Assembly: GCA_947650365.1 (NCBI GenBank)
Contig: CANTAL010000191.1
Location: forward strand, 248,001 to 312,000
Direction of reading: 5' to 3'
Source of the DNA: Chamaelirium japonicum
Lineage: Eukaryota; Streptophyta; Magnoliopsida; Liliales; Melanthiaceae
DNA: 64,000 bases
Numbering within the stretch: position 1 is the stretch's first letter; every line of letters begins with the position of its first letter. Below, one piece after another: positions 55,003-64,000 of this stretch. Below the pieces are notes generated by a model that made no database searches, was not told the DNA's origin, and worked only from the letters and a program-made list of their open reading frames with translations. The translations under genes were made by a program, and so were the position numbers.

Positions 55003-58000
55003 AATTATTATAGCACGTACGAATGAATTAGAATGGATCATACGAATGAATTAGAATAAATTAGAATTAGAACGAATTAGAATAGCTCGTATGAATGAAT
55101 TAGAATAAATCAGGCGAATGAATTAGAATGGGTCGTACGAATGAATTAGAATGGATCATGCGACTAAATTAGAATGGATCGTACGAATGAATTAGAATAG
55201 ATACATTCGTACGAATGAATTAGAATAGCTCGTACGGATGAATTAGAATAGAACATGCGAATGAATTAGAATGGATCGTACGAATGAATTAGAATGGATC
55301 GTGGGAATGAATTAGAATGGATCGTACGAATGAATTAGAATGGATCGTGCGAATGATTTAGAATGGATCATGCGAATGAATTAGAATAAATACATTCATA
55401 CGAATGAATTAGAATGGATCGTACGAATGAATTAGAATGGATTCATAATTAGTATGAATGAAATTGAATGGATCATGCGAATGAATTAGAATGGATCGCA
55501 TGAATAAATTAGAATGGACACATTCGTACGAATGAATTAGAATAGCTCGTACGAATGAATTAGAATTGATTGTGCGAATGAATTAGAATGGATACATTCA
55601 TACGAATGAATTAGAATAGATCGTGCGAATGAATTAGAATGGATCGTAGGAATGAATTAGAATGGATACATTCATACGAATGAATTAGAATAGCTCGTAC
55701 AAATGAATTAGAATTGATCATACTATCGAATTAGAATGGATCGTGCGAATGAATTAGAATGGATCATACGAATGAATTAGAATGGATCATGCGAATGAAA
55801 TAGAATAGCTCGTACGAATGAATTAGAATGGGTTCGTATGATCCATTCTAATTCATTCACATGATCCATTGTAATTTATTCGCACGATCCATTCTAATTC
55901 ATTCACACGATCCATTCTAATTCATTCGTACGATCCATTCTAATTCATTCGTATGATCCATTCTAATTCGATAGTACGATCCATTCTAATTCATTCGCAC
56001 GATCGTACGAATGAATTAGAATGGATCGTGCGAATGAATTAGAATGGATCGTATGAATGAATTAGAATGGATACATTTATACGAATGAATTAGAATAGCT
56101 CGTACAAATGAATTAGAATGGATCGTACGAATAAATTAAAACGGATCGTTCGAATGAAATAGAATGGATCGTACGAATGAATTAGAACGGATCGTGCGAA
56201 TGAATTAGAACGAATCGTACGAATGAATTAGAACGGATTGTGCGAATGAATTAGAACGGATCGTACGAATGAATTAGAATGGATCGTGCTAATGAATTAG
56301 ATTAAATATATTTGTACAAATGAATTTGAATGGCTCATATGAATGAATTAGAATGGATCGTGCGAATGAATTAGAATGGATCGTGCGAATGAATTAGAAT
56401 GGATCGTATGAATGAATTAGAATGGATCGTACGAGTGAATTCGTACGATCCATTCTAATTCATTCGTATGAATGTATGTATTCTAATTCATTCATACGAG
56501 CCATTCTAATTCATTCGTACGAATGTATCCATCCTAATTCATTCGTATGAGCCATTCTAATTCGATAGTACGATCCATTCTAATTCATTCGCACGATCGT
56601 GTGAATGAATTAGAATAGATCGTACGAATGAATTAGAATAGATCGTGCGAATGAATTAGAATGGCTCGTACGAATGAATTAGAATGGATCATGCAAATGA
56701 ATTAGAATGGATACATTCGTACGAATGAATTAGAATGGCTCGTACGAATGAATTAGAATGGATCGTACGATCGAATTAGAATGGAATCGTACGAATGAAT
56801 TAGAATAGATCACACGAATGAATTAGAATGGATCGTACGATCGTATTAGAATAGCTCGTACGAATGGATCCATTCTAATTCATTAGTACGATCCATTCTA
56901 ATTCATTCGCACGATCCATTCTAATTCATTCGTATGATCCATTCTAATTCATTCGTGTATTCCATTCAAATTCATTCGTACGATCCATTCAAATTCATTC
57001 GCACGATCGTGCAAATGAATTAGAATGGATCGTACTATCGAATTAGAATGGCTTGTACGAATAAATAAGAATGTATATATTTGTACGAATAAATTAGAAT
57101 GGCTTATACGAATGAATTAGAATGGATACATTCGTACGAATGAATTAGAATAGATCGTGTGAATGAATTAGAACTGATTGTACGAATGAATTATAATGGA
57201 TACATTCGTACGAATTAATTAAAATGGATCGTACGAATGAGTTAGAATGGATCGTATGAATGAATTAGAATGGATTGTGTGAATGAATTAGAATAGATCG
57301 TACGAATGAGTTAGAATGGATCGTACAAAAAAATTAGAATGGATACATTCGTACGAATGAATTACAATGGCTCGTACGAATGAATTAGAATAGATCGTAC
57401 GAATGAATTAGAATGGATCGTGCGAAAGAATTAGAATGGATCACACGAATGAATTAGAATTGATCGTTTGAATGAATTAGAATTGATCGTGCGAATAAAT
57501 TAGAATGGATCATATAATCGAATTAGAATGAATTAGACTGGATCATACGAAGGAATTAGAATGGATCATACGAATGAATTAGAATGGATCGTGCGAATGA
57601 ATTAGAATGGATCATACGAATGAATTAGAATGGGTCACGAATGAATTAGAATAGCTCGTACGAATGAATTAGAATAGATTATGCGAACGAATTAGAATGG
57701 ATCGTACGAATTAATTAGAATGTATCGTGCGAATGAATTAGAATGGATTGTATGAATGAATTAGAATGAATACATTCGTAATAATGAATTAGAATAGCTC
57801 GTACGAATGAGTTAGAATAGATCGTACGAATGAATTATAATATCTCGAACGAATGAATTTGAATAGCTCGTACGAATGAATTAGAATTGATCGTACGAAT
57901 GAATTAGTATAGATCGTACGAATGAATTAGAATAGCTCGTATGAATGAATTAGAATAGAACGTACGAATGAATTAGAATAGCTCGTACGATCCATTCTAA

Positions 58001-60705
58001 TTGATTCGTACGATCCATTCTAATTCATTCGTATGATCCATTCTAATTCGTTCGTAGGATCCATTCTAATTCATTCCTACGATCCATTCTAATTCATTCT
58101 TACAAATGTATCCATTCTAATTCATTCGCACGATCCATTCTAATTCATTCACACGATCCATTCTAATTCATTCGTACGATCCATCTAATTCATTCGTACG
58201 ATCCATTCAAATTCATTTGTACGATCCATTCTAATTCATTCGTTCGATCCAATCTAATTCATTCATACGATTCCATTCTAATTCGATCGTACGAATGAAT
58301 TAGAATGGATACATTCGTACGAATGAATTAGAAAAGCTCGTACGAATGAATTAGAATGGATCACATGAATGAATTAGAATGGATTGTATGAATGAATTAG
58401 AATGGATATATTCATACGAATAAATTAGAATAGCTCGTACGAATGAATTAGAATGGATCGTACAAATGAATTAGAATGGAATCGTACGAATGAATTAGAA
58501 TGGATCGTACGAATGAATTAGAATGGATTGTAAGAATAAGAAATAAATTAGAATGGATCGTACGATCGAATTAGAATGGATACATTCGTACGAATGAATT
58601 AGAATAGCTCATACGAATGAATTTGAATGGATCGCACGAATGAATTAGAATGGATCGTACGATAGAATTAAAATAAATTAGAATAGCTCATATGAATGAA
58701 TTAGAATAGATCGTATGAATGAATTAGAATGGAATCGTACGAATGAATTAGAAAGGATCGTACGATCGAAGTAGAATGGATACATTCGTACGAATGAATT
58801 AGAATGGATTTTGCGAATGAATTAGAATGGATCACACGAATGAATTAGAATGGATCGTGCGAATTAATTAGAATGGATCATACGAATCCATTCTAATTCA
58901 TTCGTGTGATCCATTCTAATTCCTTCGCACAAATGTATCCATTCTAATTTTTTTGTACGATCCATTCTAATTCATTCGCATTATCCATTCTAATTCATTC
59001 ATATGGTCCATTTTAATTCAATCGTACGATCCATTCTAATTCATTCGTACGAATGTATTCATTCTAATTCATTCGTACGATCTATTCCAATTCATTCGTA
59101 CGATCCATTCTAATTCATTCACATGATCCATTCTAATTCATTCGTACGATCCATTCTAATTCATTCGTACGATCCATTCTAATTCGTTCTTATGATCCAT
59201 TCTAATTTGATAGTAAGATCCATTCTAATTCATCCGCACGATCCATTCTAATTCATTCGCACGATCCATGATTGTACAATCCCTGATTGTACGATCCATT
59301 CTAATTCATTCGCGCGAGCCATTCTAATATTTTCGTACGAATGTATCCATTCTAATTCATTCGTACGATCCATTCTAATTCATTCGTACAATCTATTCTA
59401 ATTCATTCGTACGAATGTATCCATTCTAATTTATTCGTACGATCCATTATAATTCATTTGTACGAGCCATTCTAATTCATTCGCACGATCCATTCTAATT
59501 CATTCGTACGATCCATTCTAATTCGATCGTACGATTCCATTCTAATTCGATCGTACGATCCATTCTAATTCATTCGCACGATCTATTCTAATTCATTCGT
59601 ACGATCTATTCTAATTTATTCGTACAAGCTATTCTAATTCATTCGTACGAATGTATCCAATCTAATTCATTCGTACGATCCATTCTAATTCATTTGCACA
59701 AACCATTGTAATTCATTCGCACGATCGTACGAATGAATTAGAATGGATCGTGTGAAGGAATTAGAATGGATCGTACGATCGAGTTAGAATAAAATCGTAC
59801 GAATGAATTAGAATGGATTGTTCGAATGAATTAGAATGGATCGTGTAAATCAATTAGAATGGATACATTCGTACGAATGAATTAGAATAGCTCGTACGAA
59901 TGAATTAGAATAGATCGTACAAATGAATTATAATGGATACATTCGTACGAATGAATTAAAATAGATCATGCGAATGAATTAGAATGGATCGTGCAAATGA
60001 ATTAGAATGGATCACACGAATGAATTAGATTAGATCGTACGATCGAATTAGAATGGAATCGTATGAATGAATTATAATGGATCGTATGAATAAATTATAA
60101 TGGATCGTACGAATGAATTAGAATGGATCATGCGAATGAATTAGAATGGATCGTATGAATGAATGGATCGTACGAACCCCCATTCTAATTCATTCGTACG
60201 ATCCATTCTAATTCATTCGCACGATCCATTCTAATTCATTCGTACAATCCATTCTAATTCATTCGTACGATCGTGCGAATGAATTAGAATGGATCATACT
60301 ATCCATTCTAATTCATTCATACGATCCATTCTAATTCATTCTAATTCGATAGTACGATCCATTCTAATTCATTCGCACGATCCATTCTAATTCATTCGTA
60401 CGATCCATTCTAATTCATTCGCACAATCTATTCTAATTCATTCGTACGTGCTATTGTAATTCCTTCGTACGAATGAATTAGAATGGATCACACGAATGAA
60501 TTAGAATGCGTCGTACAAATGAATTAGAATGGGTTCGTATGATCCATTCTAATTCAATAGTACGATCCATTCTAATTCATTCACACGATCATACGAATGA
60601 ATTAGAATGTATCGTCCGAACGAATTAGAATGGATCATGCGAATGAATTAGAATGGATCGTGCGAATGAATTAGAATAGCTCGTACGAATGAATTAGAAT
60701 GGGTT
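55003..60705. repeat. 23-bp satellite, densely inverted region 2
   Basis: Approximate blocks: minus 55003-55835, plus to 56005, minus to 56440, plus to 56600, minus to 56865, plus to 57010, minus to 57985, plus to 58285, minus to 58885, plus to 59725, minus to 60172, then short alternating patches to 60705. A core variant with TTCGATCGTACGATCC or TTCGATAGTACGATCC appears here and hardly elsewhere. No gene. Confidence 0.87.
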
Positions 60706-62198
60706 CGTACGACCCATTCTAATTCATTCGTACGATTTATTCTAATTCGATAGTACGATCCATTCTAATTCATTCGCACGATCTATTCTAATTCATTCGT
60801 ACGAGCTATTCTAATTCATTCGTGCGAATGTATCAATACAAATTCATTCGTACGATCCATTCTAATTAATTCGCACGATCCATTCTAATTCATTCGTACG
60901 ATCCATTCTAATTCATTCGTACGATCCATTCTAATTCATTCGCACGATCCATTCTAAATCTTTCGCACAATCCATTCTAATTCATTCATACGATCCATTC
61001 AAATTCATTCGCACGATGTATTCTAATTCATTCGTACGAGCTATTCTAATTCATTCGTACAAATGTATCCATTTTAATTCATTCGTACTTTCCATTCTAA
61101 TTCATTCGCACGATCCATTCTAATTCATTCGTACGATCCATTCTAATTCATTCGTATGATCCATTCTAATTTATTCACATGATCCATTCTAATTTATTCG
61201 TACGATTCATTCTAATTCATTCGGTCGATCTATTCTAATTTATTTGTACGAATGTATCCATTCTAATTCATTCGTACGATCCATTCTAATTCATTCGCAC
61301 AATCCATTCGAATTCATTCGTACGATCTAGTCTAATTCATTTGCACGATCTTTTCTAATTAATTCGTACAATCTATTCTAATTCATTCGTACGAATGTAT
61401 CCATTCTAATTAATTCGTATGATCCATTCTAATTCATTCGCACGGTCCATTCTAATTTATTCGCACGATCTAATCTAATTCATTCGCACGAGCTATTCTA
61501 ATTCATTCGTACGAATGTATCCTTTCTAATTCATTCGTATGATCCATTCTAATTCATTCGCACGATCTATTCTAATTCATTCGCATGATCCATTCTAATT
61601 CACTCACATGATCCATTCTAATTCATTCGTACGATCCATTCTATTTCATTCGGACGATCTATTCTAATTCATTCGTACAAGCTATTCTAATTCATTCGTA
61701 CTATTGTATCCATTCTAATTCATTCGTACGATCCAATCTAATTCATTCCCATGATCCATGCTAATTCATTCGTACGATCCATTCTAATTCATTCACATGA
61801 TCTATTCAAATTCATTCGTCCGGGCTATTCTAATTCATTCGTATGAATGTATCCATTCTAATTCATTCGTATGATCCATTCTAATTCATTCGCACGAACC
61901 ATTCTTATTCATTCGTACGATCTATTCTAATTCATTCGCACGATCTATTCTAATTCATCCATATGAGCTATTCTAATTCATTCATATGAATGTATCGATT
62001 CTAATTCATTCGTACGATCCATTCTAATTCATTCACATGATCCATTCTAATTCATTCGTATGATCCATTCTAATTCATTCGCCCGATCTATTCTAATTCA
62101 TTCAATCGTGCTATTCCAATTTGTTCAAATTCTAATTTATTCAAATTCATTTGTACGATCTATTCTAATTCATTCGTATGAGCTATTCTAATTCATAC
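60706..62198 (+). repeat. 23-bp satellite, plus block (duplication copy 2)
   Basis: Plus monomers matching 51045-52361, with some monomers lost near 61140 and gained near 61985-62170. Confidence 0.9.
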
Positions 62199-64000
62199 AA
62201 ATAAATTAGAATAGCTGGTACAGATGAATTAGAATAGATCGTGCAAGCGAATTAGAATGGATCGTATGAATAAATTAGAATGGATCGTGCGAATGAATTA
62301 TAATAGATCGTACGAATGAATTAGAATAGATACATTCGTATGAATGAATTAGAATAGCTCATACGAATGAATTAGATCCATTCTAATTCATTCATACGAA
62401 TGTATCCATTCTAATTCATTCGCACGATCCATTGTAATTCATTAGTACAATCCATTCTAATTCATTCGCACGATCTATTCTAATTCATCCCTATGAGCTA
62501 TTCTAATTCATTAGTACGAATGTATCAATTCTAATTCATTCGTGCGATCCATTCTAATTCATTCGCACGAACCATTCTAATTCATTCGTACGATCCATTC
62601 TAATTCATTTGCACGATCTATTCTAATTCATCCGTACGAGCTATTCTAATTCATTCGTATGAATGTATCCACTCTAATTCATTCGCACGATCTATTCTAA
62701 TACATTCTAATTTATTCATACGATCATTTTATGAATGAATTAGAAGGGATCGTGCGAATGAATTAGAATGGATCGTACGAATGAATTAGAATAGATCGTG
62801 CGAATGAATTAGAATGGATCATACGATCTATTCTAATTCATTCGTACAAATTAATTAGAATGGATCGTACTAATGAATTAGAATGAATCGTGCGAAAGAA
62901 TTAGAATGGATCGTGCGAATGAATTAGAATGGATACATTTGTACGAATAAACTAGAATAGCTCGTACGAATGAATTAGAATAGATCGTACGAATGAATTA
63001 GAATAGATCGATAGAATGAATTAGAATGGATCGTACGAAAGAATTAGAATGGATCGCACGAATGAATTAGAATGGATACATTCGTACAAATAAATTAGAA
63101 TAGCTCGTACGGATGAATTTAATTAGATCGTGCGAATGAATTAGAAAGGATCATACGAATAAATTAGAATGGATCGAGCGAATGAATTAGAATGGATCAT
63201 ACGAATAAATTAGAATGGATACATTTGTACGAATGAATAAGAATAGCTCGTACGAATGAATTATAATAGATCGCGTGAATGAATTAGAATGGATCGTACG
63301 AATGAATTGGAATGGATCGTGCAAATGAATTAGAATGGATCGTACGAATGAATTAGAATGGATACATTTGTACGAATGAATTGGAGTAGCTCGTAAGGAT
63401 GAATTAGAATAGATCATGCGAATGAATTAGAATAGTTCGTACGAATGAATTAGAATGGATACATACGTACGAATAAATTAGAATAGATCGTGCGAATGAA
63501 CTAGAACGGATTGTACGAATGAATTAGAATGGATCGCGTGAATGAATTAGAATGGATCGTACTAATAAATTAGAATGAATCGTACTAATAAATTAGAATG
63601 GATACATTCATACTAATTCATTCGCACGATCTATTCTAATTCATTTGTACGAGCTATTCTAATTCATTCGTACGATATATTCTAATTCATTCGTACGAGC
63701 TATTCTAATTCATTCGTATAAGCTCTTCTAATTCATTCATACTAATGTTTCCATTTTAATTTATTCATATGATCCATTCTAATTCATTCGCACGATCCAT
63801 TGTAATTGATTCGTACAATCCATTCTAATTCATTCGCACGATTCATTCTAATTCATTCGTACGATCCATTCTAATTCATTAGCACGATCTATTCTAATTC
63901 TTTCGAATGATCCATTCTAATTCATCCATACGAGATATTCTAATTCATTCGTACAAATGTATCCATTCTAATTCATTCGTACGATCCATTGTAATTCATT
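60785..64000 (+). repeat. Segmental duplication copy 2
   Basis: Matches 51045-54212, including rare variants and strand switches, and runs to the window edge, so its right end is not seen. Confidence 0.85.
62199..64000. repeat. 23-bp satellite, mixed-orientation end of window
   Basis: Minus 62199-62374, plus 62375-62730, minus 62731-63615 with a plus patch near 62825-62850, plus 63616-64000. The order is the same as 52362-54212. No gene. Confidence 0.88.

Noticed and set aside
1-64000. tRNA genes, telomere repeats or host genes
   Set aside because: I looked on both strands and found no convincing clover-leaf, TTTAGGG array or host-type exon; I may have missed degenerate ones.

Overview
The window is plant nuclear heterochromatin, and no host gene is visible in it. 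About 35 kb of the 64 kb is one short-period satellite with a 23-bp monomer and a 28-bp length variant, running in long blocks that switch strand repeatedly. Into it are inserted Ty3/gypsy LTR retrotransposons of the Tat type (a second, plant-type RNase H before the integrase) and one Cassandra-type TRIM with 5S rRNA-like LTRs. These families point to a seed plant. I cannot name the species; the GC-rich coding of one element hints only weakly at a monocot.

Layout. 1-2199: 3' end of a plus-strand Tat element (element C), with a 118-bp tandem array, polypurine tract and 3' LTR. 2200-10434: satellite. 10435-23328: element A, a complete but decayed plus-strand Tat element with 985/1028-bp LTRs and target duplication AAATT. 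23329-28791: satellite. 28792-41977: element B, a complete, young minus-strand Tat element of the same family as C, with 748/791-bp LTRs and target duplication GATAC. 41978-45012: satellite. 45013-45719: Cassandra on the minus strand, target duplication CATTC. 45720-64000: satellite, with very dense strand switching from about 52.3 to 60.7 kb and a 3.2-kb segmental duplication (about 51.04-54.21 kb against 60.78-64.0 kb).

Elements A and B share one plan: PBS, gag-protease, an in-frame UAG, RT-RNase H, second RNase H, integrase, short tandem repeats, then a spliced gene on the opposite strand, a promoter-like region, polypurine tract and LTR. Two points stand out. First, gag-pro and pol are in the same frame and separated by one UAG followed by CAA UUA (A) or CAA UCA (B). 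Both fit the UAG-CARYYA readthrough context known from tobamoviruses and the SIRE1 retroelement. Second, both carry a homologous antisense gene. It starts with MASS, holds a conserved GLCP domain, has canonical introns and ends in a coiled-coil exon. It is broken in A but open over all three exons in B (862 residues). Upstream of it, both elements carry the same 10-bp G-box palindrome GACACGTGTC.

All three complete insertions restore ordinary satellite monomers when removed, so the satellite is older than the elements now inside it.
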